Shown here piece after piece: positions 52,326 to 61,115 of a stretch of 64,000 bases of DNA. The stretch is taken from contig NZ_CP013378.1 of NCBI RefSeq assembly GCF_001718415.1, forward strand, positions 1,550,001 to 1,614,000, written 5' to 3'. The notes under the pieces were generated by a model that made no database searches, was not told the DNA's origin, and saw nothing but the letters and a program-made list of their open reading frames with translations. How positions within the stretch are numbered: position 1 is the first letter of the stretch; each line of letters begins with the position of its first letter. This DNA comes from Burkholderia pseudomultivorans. GTDB lineage: Bacteria; Pseudomonadota; Gammaproteobacteria; Burkholderiales; Burkholderiaceae. The position numbers and the translations under genes were made by a program.

Positions 52326-53405
52326 ATGAGCACTTTGAACAGAACGAAAAAACTCGTCTATAACGGCCGGTTCACCTGCCAGAAAACCACCGGCGTACAA
52401 CGCGTCGCGCGCGAATTGATCGCCGCGCTGGTGCGCTTGCAGCCCCACGACCCCGTGACGGTGTACGTTCCGCCGCAGCCCGGCGTGGCAGTGAACGGCG
52501 CGAAGACGGTCGTGGTCGGGTTCTTCAAAGGCGTGATCTGGGAACAACTGGTGCTGCCGTTCTTTGCACGCCGCAATCGCATCGTGAACCTCAGCAATTC
52601 GGCATCGATCTTTCTCGGCAACCAGATCGTCTATATGCACGACGCGGCGGTATTCGACACGCCTGCGCACTTTTCCCGGCGCTTTCGCGTGTGGTATCGC
52701 ATCATGTTCTGGATTCTCGCGAGAACGTCCGTCTGCGTGCTGACCAATTCCTACTTCTCGCGCGATCGTCTCGCGCTCCACTGCGGCGTTGCACGCGAAC
52801 GGATCGGCGTCGTGCCGCTGGGATCGGATCATCTCGATGCGCTCGAACCGGACGCGAGCGTGCTGAAGGAACTCGCGTTGACGCCGCATCGATTCGTGCT
52901 CGCGGTCAGCAGCATGAATCCGACGAAGAACTTCGCTCGCCTGATCGATGCGTTCCGGAAAATCGACGATCCGTCGATCGATCTGGTGATCGTCGGCATG
53001 CGCAATGCGACCGTGTTCGGAAAACAGCACGACATGTCGGCGGCCGAGCCGAACATCAAATATGCAGGCTACATCAGCGATGAAAAGCTGAAGGCGTTGT
53101 ATCAGAACGCGACCTGCTTCCTGTATCCGTCGATCTACGAAGGCTTCGGGATACCGCCTCTCGAGGCGATGCGCTACGGTTGCCCGACCATCGTCGGGCG
53201 CGCCGCCGCGTTGCCGGAAGTGTGCGCCGATGCGGCGCTTTACTGCGACCCGTATTCGTCGAACGATATCGCCGACAAGTTGCGGACCCTGCTGGGATCC
53301 GACGCGCTCAGGGAGGACCTGACGCGGCGCGGATATGTGCAGGCGGAGCAATACCGCTGGAGCAAAAGCGCCGAGGCGATGACGAAAATCTTCAACGAGC
53401 TGTAG
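52326..53405 (+). CDS. Glycosyltransferase, GT-B fold, family 1/4 type (mannosyltransferase-like)
   Basis: A 359-residue glycosyltransferase. It has KTTGVQRVARELIAAL at the start, VYMHDAAVFDTPAHFSRRFR, TNSYFSRDRLALHCGVARER and IGVVPLGSDHL. The C-terminal part has FVLAVSSMNPTKNFARLIDA, KYAGYISDEKLKALYQNATC and FLYPSIYEGFGIPPLEAMRY, the donor-binding EX7E motif. It resembles WbaZ/WbdB-like mannosyl or fucosyl transferases, but specificity cannot be told. It ends 53 bases from the convergent family 2 gene, across a GC-rich hairpin. Confidence 0.85.
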   Translation: MSTLNRTKKLVYNGRFTCQKTTGVQRVARELIAALVRLQPHDPVTVYVPPQPGVAVNGAKTVVVGFFKGVIWEQLVLPFFARRNRIVNLSNSASIFLGNQIVYMHDAAVFDTPAHFSRRFRVWYRIMFWILARTSVCVLTNSYFSRDRLALHCGVARERIGVVPLGSDHLDALEPDASVLKELALTPHRFVLAVSSMNPTKNFARLIDAFRKIDDPSIDLVIVGMRNATVFGKQHDMSAAEPNIKYAGYISDEKLKALYQNATCFLYPSIYEGFGIPPLEAMRYGCPTIVGRAAALPEVCADAALYCDPYSSNDIADKLRTLLGSDALREDLTRRGYVQAEQYRWSKSAEAMTKIFNEL

Positions 53406-53415
53406 TCGAACCTGC

Positions 53416-53440
53416 GGCGCGCCGCGAACCGCGGCGCGTC
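53416..53440. terminator. GC-rich hairpin between convergent glycosyltransferase genes
   Basis: GCGCCGCG (53419-53426) pairs with CGCGGCGC (53430-53437) around AAC, with further pairs outside. No T run follows, so it would be a weak or factor-dependent terminator. Its place between convergent genes supports the role. Confidence 0.4.
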
Positions 53441-53457
53441 GCGGCCGACGGATCTCA

Positions 53458-54528
53458 TCAGACCGCCTGCCGATCCTGTGCGCCCGCGGGCCGCGTATCG
53501 TCGCCGTGCTTGCGCGCGCGAGACAACGGGTTGGCGAGATAGCGAATCGCACGGTCGCTGAGCGTCGACGACGGCAGCAGGCATGCGAGCGACAGCCCGG
53601 CGACGGCCAGTTTCTTGAACGGCCGCCAGAACGGATTGCGCAGCACCGTATGCCAGTAGCGTCCCGACTCGTGGCAGAACCAGTGCCAGCGCCGCGCGAG
53701 CGGTGCGCGATACAGCGTGCTCGCAAACAGCGCCTTCTCGATCGCGAAGTCGAGCGGCGCGATCGGCAGCGATTCGTGCAGCCGTGCACCGGCGAGCGCG
53801 CGCAGCGTCGTCCAGCGGCGTCCGGCCTTCAATGCGCCGGTGGCCGCATCTTCCGCATTGCCGAAAGCCAGGTCGGCCGCGTTGCCGGCTGCGTGCGTGC
53901 CGGACGGATGGTGGATCCGGTAGCCGCCGAGCGCCGCGTCGATCATATGGACGGCGCCGAGCAGCGCTATGCCGTAGATTGCGTAGAAGTCGGCGCCATG
54001 CAGGTTGTCGGCCGTGACGGGCACCGGAAAGATGCGCTTGAGCGCATCGGTCCGATAGGCGTTGCCCGAGGCGGGCGGCGACGGGTAGAGCCAGCCCTCC
54101 CGCAGCAGGCGCCCGCAGTCCGCGTCGATTACCGATTGCGGAACGGTGACGCCCGTGAGCGCGCCGGCCTGCGTGATCACGTCGAGCCGGAAATGCACCT
54201 TCACGAAATCGCCTGACGCGAAGGCGGCCAGCACGCGCGTGGCCGCGTCGGCGTAGAGCAGGTCGTCCGCGTCGAGCAGGATCACGTACGGCGTGGCGAC
54301 ATGTTCGAGCGCGCGGTTGTAGGCCGCGACCTGGCCGCGATTCTCCTGGAAGACCGCGAAGATGCGGTCGCCGTACGAGCGGATGATGTCGCGCGAATCG
54401 TCGGTGGAACCGTCGTCGACGACCAGTACGCGAATGCCGTCCGCCTGCTGCGCGAGCGCGGAATCGATCGCGCTGCGCAGGTACGCGGCATGGTTGTAGT
54501 TGCAGATTGCAATGGTCAGGCTTGCCAT
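53458..54528 (-). CDS. Glycosyltransferase family 2 (GT-A fold)
   Basis: A 356-residue protein. The nucleotide-sugar domain has SLTIAICNYNHAAYLRSAID, VLVVDDGSTDDSRDIIRSYG, NRGQVAAYNRALEHV and the DXD motif in VILLDADDLLY. The C-terminal third has a hydrophobic or amphipathic stretch (FKKLAVAGLSLACLLPS) that may attach it to the membrane. It would add a sugar from a UDP, GDP or dTDP donor. The ATG at 54528 gives the standard family start. It lies downstream of the flippase gene on the same strand (50-base gap). Confidence 0.87.
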   Translation of the reverse strand: MASLTIAICNYNHAAYLRSAIDSALAQQADGIRVLVVDDGSTDDSRDIIRSYGDRIFAVFQENRGQVAAYNRALEHVATPYVILLDADDLLYADAATRVLAAFASGDFVKVHFRLDVITQAGALTGVTVPQSVIDADCGRLLREGWLYPSPPASGNAYRTDALKRIFPVPVTADNLHGADFYAIYGIALLGAVHMIDAALGGYRIHHPSGTHAAGNAADLAFGNAEDAATGALKAGRRWTTLRALAGARLHESLPIAPLDFAIEKALFASTLYRAPLARRWHWFCHESGRYWHTVLRNPFWRPFKKLAVAGLSLACLLPSSTLSDRAIRYLANPLSRARKHGDDTRPAGAQDRQAV

Positions 54529-54578
54529 GGACGGCTCCCGGAATGGCAGGGTTCGACGCGTTCGGTCGGGGTGGCGCG

Positions 54579-55835
54579 CTAGCGTCGCGCGGCCGCGCTG
54601 CCGATCAGCGGAATGCGCGCGCGATAGACGACGGTCGCGAGCGCGGCGGCGATCGCCGTCTCCGCGAGCAGCACGGCGACGGCCGCGCCTTGTTCGGCAA
54701 AGTGCTTCGCCAGCACCGGCACCAGCACGATGTTGAGGATCCCGGACGACATCAGGATTCGCGTGAACGCGGTCTTCATGCCGAGCGGCAGCAGCGTCTG
54801 CACGCCGAACAGGTCGGTCATGCCGGCCATGAACGGGATGAACGCCATCCAGCGAAGCACGTTGACGGTCGGCTCGTACGACGGTCCATACAGAACACGC
54901 ACGGCCAGCGGCGCGCCGAAGAAGATCACGAGCGAAATCGACAGCACCATCGCGACCTGCACGATGAACAGCTTGCGCAGCAGCGAGAACGCGTCGTCGC
55001 GCGCGTGCCGCATCAGGTAGTTGATGCGCGGGTAGGCGGCGGTCTTGAGCGGCCCGAGCAGGCTGAGCGCCGCGCGAATCAGCTTGTCGCCGGCCGCGAA
55101 GTAGCCTGCCGCGACGTTGCCCGACACGAAGCCGAGCAGCACCGTGTTGGTCGACGCATAGAACGCGACCGACGTCGACGCGAGAAACACCTGCCAGCCG
55201 CCCCGCAGCGATTCGGCGATGTCGGCGATACGCACGCGAACGAACTCGATTTCGCGATTGACACGCAGGTAGACGGCGAGCGCGATCGACGATCCGAGCG
55301 GCACGGCGGCGTTGATGAGCATCGCGGTATCGAGATCGGCGGGACCGTGCACGAACAGGAACATTGCCGGAATGGTCAGCACGCGGCCGCAAGTCAGGAT
55401 CAGGGCGAGTGCGCGCAGCTTCTCCACGCCCTGGAAATACCAGCCCGGCGTGAACGCCGCGCCCACGACCATTCCGAAGCCGATCAACAGCAGCGCGCGA
55501 TTCTCGGCGAAGCGTCCGACCACGAAGGTCAGTACGACCAGCACGACGAAGCTGACGGCGGCGATGCCGATCTGCGCGAACAGCGTGGCCCAGAAGATGC
55601 GCGACCGCTCGGCGCGATCGTCGCGTGCATGCGCGATGCGCGGCGTGGCGGTCAGGTCGAAGCTGTAGCTCGTGCAGTTGAAGAAGTACGCGATGACCGC
55701 GAGCGAGAATGCGAGCTGACCGTAGCCTGCCGGCCCGAGCGCGCGCGTGAGCAGCGGCGCGATCAGCAATGGCGCGGCATACATCGAGATCTGCAGCGTC
55801 AGCAGCAGCAGGAAATTCTTCTTGAGGTTTGACAT
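54579..55835 (-). CDS. Wzx-type polysaccharide flippase (oligosaccharide unit transporter)
   Basis: A 418-residue inner-membrane protein with about twelve helices of the MOP/PST superfamily. It has LQISMYAAPLLIAPLLTRAL, GPAGYGQLAFSLAVIAYFFN, TPRIAHARDD, GAAFTPGWYFQGVEKL and YPRINYLMRHARDD. It flips undecaprenyl-linked repeat units to the periplasm. The ATG at 55835 starts the first helix properly. It is co-directional with the family 2 glycosyltransferase and divergent from the polymerase gene. Confidence 0.88.
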   Translation of the reverse strand: MSNLKKNFLLLLTLQISMYAAPLLIAPLLTRALGPAGYGQLAFSLAVIAYFFNCTSYSFDLTATPRIAHARDDRAERSRIFWATLFAQIGIAAVSFVVLVVLTFVVGRFAENRALLLIGFGMVVGAAFTPGWYFQGVEKLRALALILTCGRVLTIPAMFLFVHGPADLDTAMLINAAVPLGSSIALAVYLRVNREIEFVRVRIADIAESLRGGWQVFLASTSVAFYASTNTVLLGFVSGNVAAGYFAAGDKLIRAALSLLGPLKTAAYPRINYLMRHARDDAFSLLRKLFIVQVAMVLSISLVIFFGAPLAVRVLYGPSYEPTVNVLRWMAFIPFMAGMTDLFGVQTLLPLGMKTAFTRILMSSGILNIVLVPVLAKHFAEQGAAVAVLLAETAIAAALATVVYRARIPLIGSAAARR

Positions 55836-56249
55836 TCGCTCGATCGGCGCCGTGAAGTCTCGCCCGACGACGATTGCCGGCGTCGGGCGGGTGCGCGGCC
55901 GGTCGACGCGGACCGGGCTGCCTCGATTCATGACCGGCACCGCCGTTGCCGGTTTCGCCCGGCGACGCCGAATGCAGTCACGTCTATGGCGGCCATGATA
56001 CGGCGCGTGCGTGGCGGCTTTGTTCGCGAGCCAACCGTTCGGCGATTCGTTGCGCGGCGCACGGGAATTCACGGGCCCGTTTTTCGGGGTGCGGTCCCGC
56101 CAGCGTATGAAGATTGCCGTTCGGTGCGCTCGCTCACAGACGCGCGACACGGTGCGGTGTTCAATCCGGTATCGGCGCACGGGCGGCCGTGCGGGCCGGC
56201 TCCGCGGCACGCGCGCGGGCCGTGCGCGGCAAGCGACGGAACGGACATC
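55836..56249. other. Divergent promoter region between flippase and polymerase genes
   Basis: About 414 bases with no supported gene. It contains inverted repeats CGCCCGACG (55861-55869) / CGTCGGGCG (55881-55889) and ACCGGCA (55933-55939) / TGCCGGT (55947-55953). These lie 26-120 bases from the flippase start and could be operators. No clear -35/-10 pair was found on either strand. Confidence 0.45.
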
Positions 56250-57626
56250 ATGAACGAACGAGCGGCGGCGGGTGCGCGCACCCGACTGCGACAGGCCGGG
56301 ACGGCGGTGCGCGGGACCTTGCGCGCGCGACGCGCGGCGGGCGGCTATGCGGGCTACTGGTGGGAGGATCCCGCACGCCTCGTGCTGATCTTCATCCTGC
56401 CGTTGTACGGATTGCTGTCGCTCAGCCTGCTGGGCGACCAGAAATCGATTGCACGGCTCTATTTCGACGGCTATTACGCGTTCGCCGGTGCGTTGTTCCT
56501 GCTGGTCGTGATGGCGACGGCATGGTTCGCGACGACCGAGGCGGAGTCGCGGCCGGGGCCGGCGGCGGCGCCGATCGAGCTGCCGCCGCGCGTGCTCGAT
56601 TTCCTGTTCGCGCTCGCGCTGTTCGGCTATCTCGTGATGATGAGCGGCATCATCACGCACCCGGCATTGCTGCTCGCGTTCCTGCACGGCGACGCGACCA
56701 CCTACGTCATGCTCGAGCAGGTCGGGCGGATCGCCGGCCTGAGTTCGTTCACGCAGGCAACGGCGCCGTTCGTCGCGCTCTATTTCTACGTGTTCCGCAC
56801 GCCGGTGAAGGGCCTGAACCGCTACAAGGTGTACATGGTCGTGCTCGGCGTGCTGACACTGCTGCGCAGCTTCATCTTCGCCGAGCGGCTGGCGCTGATC
56901 GAGATGATGCTGCCGTTCGCGCTGATGGTCGTGCGGTTCCGGCTCGGCGGCCGATATTCCGCGGTGCTGAGATTCGGGCCGTACGCGGCTATTCCGCTGC
57001 TGTTCGCGCTGTTCATCGCCAACGAGTACAACCGCTCGTGGGAAGCCTATTACGTCAACATCTACGACAACGTGTTCGATTTCGCGCTCGAGCGGCTCGG
57101 CCTGTACTACTCGACGGCGCTGAACAACGGCGCGGGGATCGTGAGCGTGCTCGGCTGGGGGAGCGGTCATCCGATGTTCACGTTCGACTGGCTGGTGCGC
57201 TTTCCGGTGATTGGCGCGATATTCCAGCCGTGGCTCGACTCGACCGACAGCATCACCGTGTTCCTGAACAGCTATGCCGATCCGGAATTCAACAACCCGT
57301 CGGGCATCTTCGTCCACTTCTACGAATGGGGCTGGTTCGGGCTGCTCGATGCGGTCGTGCTGGGCTGGGCGCTCGGCCGCAGCTACGCGGGATGGCGCAG
57401 CGGCAACGGGTTCTGGTGCTGCGCGCACGCCGTCCTCTATGTGTCGCTGATGGAGGTCATGCGCACGCCGAACCTGTTCAGCGGGCGCAACTTCCTGCCG
57501 ATCGTGCTGCCGATCCTGATATTCCGCTGGTTCGCGAAGCGGCCGGCGCGCGTGTTGCCGGCGGCCGGACGGGAACGGCGTGGAGTGGCCGCGCAAGCGG
57601 CGGGAGGCGCGGCCGATATCGGTTGA
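56250..57626 (+). CDS. Wzy-like oligosaccharide repeat-unit polymerase / O-antigen polymerase type membrane protein
   Basis: A 458-residue protein with about eleven or twelve helices. A large periplasmic loop of roughly 130 residues lies between late helices (YNRSWEAYYVNIYDNVFDFA to NSYADPEFNNPSGIFVHFYE). This shape, and a basic cytoplasmic N-terminus, fit Wzy/O-antigen polymerases, which join flipped repeat units. Sequence conservation in this group is low, so the call depends on topology and the flippase and glycosyltransferase neighbours. The ATG follows GACGGAACGGACATC. Confidence 0.75.
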   Translation: MNERAAAGARTRLRQAGTAVRGTLRARRAAGGYAGYWWEDPARLVLIFILPLYGLLSLSLLGDQKSIARLYFDGYYAFAGALFLLVVMATAWFATTEAESRPGPAAAPIELPPRVLDFLFALALFGYLVMMSGIITHPALLLAFLHGDATTYVMLEQVGRIAGLSSFTQATAPFVALYFYVFRTPVKGLNRYKVYMVVLGVLTLLRSFIFAERLALIEMMLPFALMVVRFRLGGRYSAVLRFGPYAAIPLLFALFIANEYNRSWEAYYVNIYDNVFDFALERLGLYYSTALNNGAGIVSVLGWGSGHPMFTFDWLVRFPVIGAIFQPWLDSTDSITVFLNSYADPEFNNPSGIFVHFYEWGWFGLLDAVVLGWALGRSYAGWRSGNGFWCCAHAVLYVSLMEVMRTPNLFSGRNFLPIVLPILIFRWFAKRPARVLPAAGRERRGVAAQAAGGAADIG

Positions 57627-57950
57627 TTGTCGGCTGCTGCGCAATGCGCACGCCGACGTCGCACGGCCGTTCGCGCACGATGCGCGCGATGTCGTTGCGC
57701 CCCCGTTTTGCTGTCACGGCTACGTCACGAAGCGCCCCTAACGTTGCACTTCCCGTCGCGGCGGCACGCCCGTTGCGCGCCGCGCGGGTATGCGATCGCC
57801 CCGGTTCGGGGCGGTGCCGCGCGCCTGCGACGCCGTGCCTGCGTCGCGGGCAGCCCGCGACGTTTCATGCCCGTCGGGTGTGCGCAATGACATTCGCCGA
57901 ACGAGCGCGACGCTGATCGCCTCGGATCGAGCGATCAGGAGACAAAGTCC
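57627..57950. other. Intergenic stretch after the polymerase gene
   Basis: About 324 bases between the polymerase stop and the small ORF at 57951. No supported gene, no clear terminator and no convincing promoter were found; short open frames are Arg/Ala-rich and look like composition effects. Confidence 0.45.
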
Positions 57951-58154
57951 ATGTTGAGTCCGCATGAATTCTCGATGCTGCTCCGCGTCGCGCGTGCGCC
58001 GGACAGCGTCGATCCGTCGAATCCGGCATTCGCGGTGCTCGTCGAGAAGCAGCTGGTCGACGACACGCAGAGCCGCACGAACGCGGTGGCCGCGCGTCCT
58101 GCGCTGACGCCGACCGGCCAGATGCTGCTCGCGCGGTTCGACGAGGCGGCCTGA
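57951..58154 (+). CDS. Small protein of unknown function
   Basis: A 67-residue protein preceded by a good ribosome site (AGGAGACAAAGTCC). It begins MLSPHEFSMLLRVARAPD, has FAVLVEKQLVDD in the middle and ends LTPTGQMLLARFDEAA. The last part resembles the wing region of MarR/winged-helix proteins, so a small DNA-binding protein is possible. It stands alone, convergent with the binding-protein gene at 58254. Confidence 0.6.
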   Translation: MLSPHEFSMLLRVARAPDSVDPSNPAFAVLVEKQLVDDTQSRTNAVAARPALTPTGQMLLARFDEAA

Positions 58155-58253
58155 CCGGAAAGGCGCACGCCGTCCGGAACCGCACGACGTTTAGCGACGG
58201 GCGTCACGCCCTTTGCGCAAGCGAAGGACGCGACGCGTCGAAGTGCAGCGCGA

Positions 58254-59054
58254 TTACTGCGCGACCGGTACCGTTACGTCGCTGCCGAACCAGTGCATCG
58301 AGATCTTCTTCAGCGTGCCGTCGTTGCGCAGCGAAGTCAGCGCGTCGTTGATCGCCTTCTCGAACTTCGGATTGCCCTTGCGGAACGGGATCGCCATTTC
58401 CTGCTTGCCGCCGTTCAGCACGGCGCCGGGGCGCAGCGGAAGGTTCGAGGTCTTGATCATGTACGGCAGCATCAGGCGGTCGTCGAGCGTCGCCTCGATC
58501 CGGCCGGCGGCGAGATCGCGCAGCTTCTCCGGCGCGCCCGGATAGGTCTGCACCTCGATGCCCGGCACGGCGCGCGCCATCTGGTCATAGTTGGTGCCGA
58601 GCGTCACGCCGAGCTTCTTGCCCTTGAAGTCTTCGAGCGACTTGAAGTCGCGCGTATCGTCCTTGCGCTGGATCAGCTGCGCGGCCGAATACGTGTAGGG
58701 CTGGCTGAAGTCGAGCGCTTCCTTGCGCTGCGGCGTGATCGTGACCTGGTTGACGATCACGTCGAACTTGCCGGCCTGCAGGCCGGCGATGATGCCGCTC
58801 CATTCGGTCGGCACGAACTGCGTCTTCACGCCGAGCTTGCCGGCGACCGCGTTGGCGACGTCGACGTCGAAGCCCTCGAGCTGCCCCGACGTGCCGCGCG
58901 AGTTGAACGGCGGATACGTGCCTTCGAGACCGACGCGCAGCACGCCGGCCTTCTTCACGGAGTCGAGCAGGTCTTCCGCGTGGGCGGCGACGGCCGTGAA
59001 GCCGAGGGCCGACGCGAGCAGCAGGCCCGACAGCAGGAACTTCGAACGTTTCAT
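58254..59054 (-). CDS. Periplasmic amino-acid-binding protein (ABC transporter, family 3)
   Basis: A 266-residue solute-binding protein. Its signal peptide is MKRSKFLLSGLLLASALGFT with cleavage after AHA. Family 3 features follow: GVLRVGLEGTYPPFNSRGTS, LEGFDVDVANAVAGKLGVK, FVPTEWSGIIAGLQAGKFDV, RKEALDFSQPYTYSA, KGKKLGVTLGTNYDQ and an end with LTSLRNDGTLKKISMHWFG. It probably binds a polar amino acid; no permease or ATPase gene is adjacent, so the partner genes are elsewhere. The RBS GGAGATCTGCA precedes the ATG on the minus strand. Confidence 0.9.
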   Translation of the reverse strand: MKRSKFLLSGLLLASALGFTAVAAHAEDLLDSVKKAGVLRVGLEGTYPPFNSRGTSGQLEGFDVDVANAVAGKLGVKTQFVPTEWSGIIAGLQAGKFDVIVNQVTITPQRKEALDFSQPYTYSAAQLIQRKDDTRDFKSLEDFKGKKLGVTLGTNYDQMARAVPGIEVQTYPGAPEKLRDLAAGRIEATLDDRLMLPYMIKTSNLPLRPGAVLNGGKQEMAIPFRKGNPKFEKAINDALTSLRNDGTLKKISMHWFGSDVTVPVAQ

Positions 59055-59390
59055 TGCAGATCTCCAGGTTTCGATGTCGTGTAGTGAGCGCCGGATCTCG
59101 AGCGGATCCGGCGGGGCCGGAGTACGGGCACATAGACGCTACTCGCAACCGGGCCGCGCTGGAAGCGGAATTGACACGGATTGCAAACGGTTTCATCGAG
59201 TGACAGGCGCGTGAGGGCGGCCGCGGAAGTCCGTGCCGGATGGACATCGCGCGGCGACGTGGCGTACCTTTGCGGTTTTGCCGTGGCGGTGCAACACGCG
59301 GCAACGCAGGCGGAGGGAAGCGATGAAGTCGTATTGCAGCGAGGGGGGCCGCCGCGCCGTCGGGCGGCCGGAAACGCAACGGGCGGCGGC
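59055..59390. other. Divergent intergenic region around 59.2 kb
   Basis: About 336 bases between the leftward binding-protein gene and the rightward gene at 59391. TTGACA occurs at 59171-59176 on +, but no matching -10 follows at 16-18 bases. No gene was found here. Confidence 0.4.
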
Positions 59391-59732
59391 ATGACGAGTC
59401 ATTTCGCGTCGCTGGAGGCCGCGCGCCGTGCGCATCCGGTCCGGATCGCGGATTGGGGATACCTGTGTTGCCGCGAAGCGGATCTCGCTGCGTCGGGCGT
59501 CGCGTTCTTCGACGACGTCGAGGATCCCGGAGTATGCCGGCGCGCGGCGTTTTCAGGGAAGGGCGGTCGCCTTGTCGTGCTGACCGTTCATCGCGCCGCG
59601 CGGTGCGACACGGTCTTGTTCGCGTCGGATGCGCGGATTGCCGGGCGCGACGACTGGCTGGCCGTGCTGCCCGATGAGTTCGCTGGGTGGGGCGATGCGT
59701 TCGAGGTCGTGTATTTCGGTCGGCCGGTCTGA
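59391..59732 (+). CDS. Hypothetical protein, 113 residues
   Basis: A 113-residue cytoplasmic protein without signal or membrane segment. It has HPVRIADWGYLCCREADLAA, a Cys-rich middle (GVCRRAAF, HRAARCDTVLFASD) and ends DEFAGWGDAFEVVYFGRPV. I do not recognise the family. The ATG at 59391 has only a weak site upstream (GGGCGGCGGC). Upstream in-frame starts exist but run into non-conserved-looking sequence. Convincing codon bias supports that it is real. Confidence 0.5.
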   Translation: MTSHFASLEAARRAHPVRIADWGYLCCREADLAASGVAFFDDVEDPGVCRRAAFSGKGGRLVVLTVHRAARCDTVLFASDARIAGRDDWLAVLPDEFAGWGDAFEVVYFGRPV

Positions 59733-59894
59733 TCGAGGCCCGAGGACCGGAAGACAACTGCCTGCACGCGGAATTGGCATAATCACGGCTCGTCGACCAT
59801 GCGCCCTCCGCGCCGCAGGCGGCGCGTGCCAGCGATCGCCGGTTGCGATTGCGCGGCCGTCTCGACGCATTTCACCCGTTACCACCGCAATACC

Positions 59895-60212
59895 ATGTCG
59901 ACCACCCCCGCGACCGAAGTGTCGCTGAAGCACATTCTCGAACGTCCGGGCGATTTTTCCGGATGGCTGTACCTGCCGCCGATGCCGTGGACGCTCGACA
60001 CCGAAGGCGCATTCTCCGAGGACCACCCCGATGCGGACGACGACGCGGTCCCGGCCGTCGCCCGGCAGCGGGGCTGGCAGATCACGCTGGACAGCGCGAC
60101 GATCGAGGACATCGTGATCAATGCGCACGACCAGATCGACGAGCCGAGCATCGCGCAGTTGCTCGACGCATTTTCCTTCTACGTCGAGAACGACGCGTTC
60201 ATCCTGTTCTGA
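59895..60212 (+). CDS. Small acidic protein of unknown function
   Basis: A 105-residue acidic protein. It has SLKHILERPGDFSGWLYLPP at the start, a central EDHPDADDDAVPAVARQRGW and an end LLDAFSFYVENDAFILF. No signal peptide or membrane helix is seen. The pattern resembles small cytoplasmic families found as orphan or immunity-type genes, but I cannot name one. It lies just left of the T6SS genes and is followed by a terminator shared with tssL. Confidence 0.6.
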   Translation: MSTTPATEVSLKHILERPGDFSGWLYLPPMPWTLDTEGAFSEDHPDADDDAVPAVARQRGWQITLDSATIEDIVINAHDQIDEPSIAQLLDAFSFYVENDAFILF

Positions 60213-60271
60213 CGACACGCGAATCGCGCACCACCGCGCGCGGCAACGATCGACCTCCACTTCACCATGAA

Positions 60272-60305
60272 GAAAGGACCGCTCGTGAACTGCAGCGGTC
60301 CTTTC
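60272..60305. terminator. Terminator between the 59895 gene and tssL
   Basis: GAAAGGACCGCT (60272-60283) pairs perfectly with AGCGGTCCTTTC (60294-60305) around a ten-base loop. It lies between convergent genes; the T tract is part of the stem, so it may act in both directions. Confidence 0.75.
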
Positions 60306-60332
60306 ACCTTCATATGACGTACGCGCCGCCGC

Positions 60333-61115
60333 TTACGGCAACGAAATCGTCAAATTGGCCGACTCCGGCCCGACCTTGATCACCTGCGAATAAGGGGCGA
60401 GCGCCTGCAGCGTCTTGTCCTTCAGATAGGTATTGAGCCCGAGATACCCGAGCAGCGCGACGAGCGCGAACACAGCGCCGATCGCCCACACCGGCACTTC
60501 GCGCTTGAGCCGATGCGCGATCTGGTCCGGCAGCGGCCAGTGCGGCGCGAACGGCGCGCGCTTGCCCTTCATGTGCGCGATTTCGTCGCCGAGCCGTGCG
60601 GTCAGGTAGGCCAGCTTCTCCGGCCCTTCCAGCAGATACTTCCCCTGGAAACCGAGCAGCAGGCACATGTGGAACACCTCGAGCGACTGCAGCCGCGCCG
60701 CGCCCTGCGCGCGGCAATCCTCGAGATACGTGAAGAACTTCTCGCCCGCGAGCTGCTCGCCGAACAGCACGAGCTGCAGCGGCCGGCGCTCCCAATCCGG
60801 GCGGATCTTGAACTGCGACGACAGCACCATCTCGTCGACGGCCGCGCAGTACGCGAACTTCGCGCTGTATACGTCCTCGGCAGCGATGTTCAGCTTCTTC
60901 GCGCCGCGCTCGAAATCGGACAGGAATTCCTGGATGCGCGTGCTGAATTCGCTCGCGCTGTCCGGCTCGCGGCCGTTCTTGAGCAGGAACAGCATGAAGA
61001 AACCGTCGTACAGCAGGTCGAGCAGCGAGCGGGCCTGGAACGCGGCGTCCGTCGACGCCGGGGTATGCATGGGGGCCGGCGCGTTGTCGCCGAACAGGGA
61101 AGGCGCGTAGCTCAT
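60333..61115 (-). CDS. tssL: Type VI secretion system protein TssL (DotU family)
   Basis: A 260-residue protein. The cytoplasmic DotU domain has LLDLLYDGFFMLFLLKNGRE, YCAAVDEMVLSSQFKIRPDW and GEKFFTYLEDCRAQGAARLQ. One C-terminal helix (VWAIGAVFALVALLGYLGLN) anchors it in the inner membrane with a short periplasmic tail. No peptidoglycan-binding domain is fused. TssL with TssM and TssJ forms the T6SS membrane complex. Its ATG overlaps the tssK stop (61112-61115). Confidence 0.95.
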   Translation of the reverse strand: MSYAPSLFGDNAPAPMHTPASTDAAFQARSLLDLLYDGFFMLFLLKNGREPDSASEFSTRIQEFLSDFERGAKKLNIAAEDVYSAKFAYCAAVDEMVLSSQFKIRPDWERRPLQLVLFGEQLAGEKFFTYLEDCRAQGAARLQSLEVFHMCLLLGFQGKYLLEGPEKLAYLTARLGDEIAHMKGKRAPFAPHWPLPDQIAHRLKREVPVWAIGAVFALVALLGYLGLNTYLKDKTLQALAPYSQVIKVGPESANLTISLP

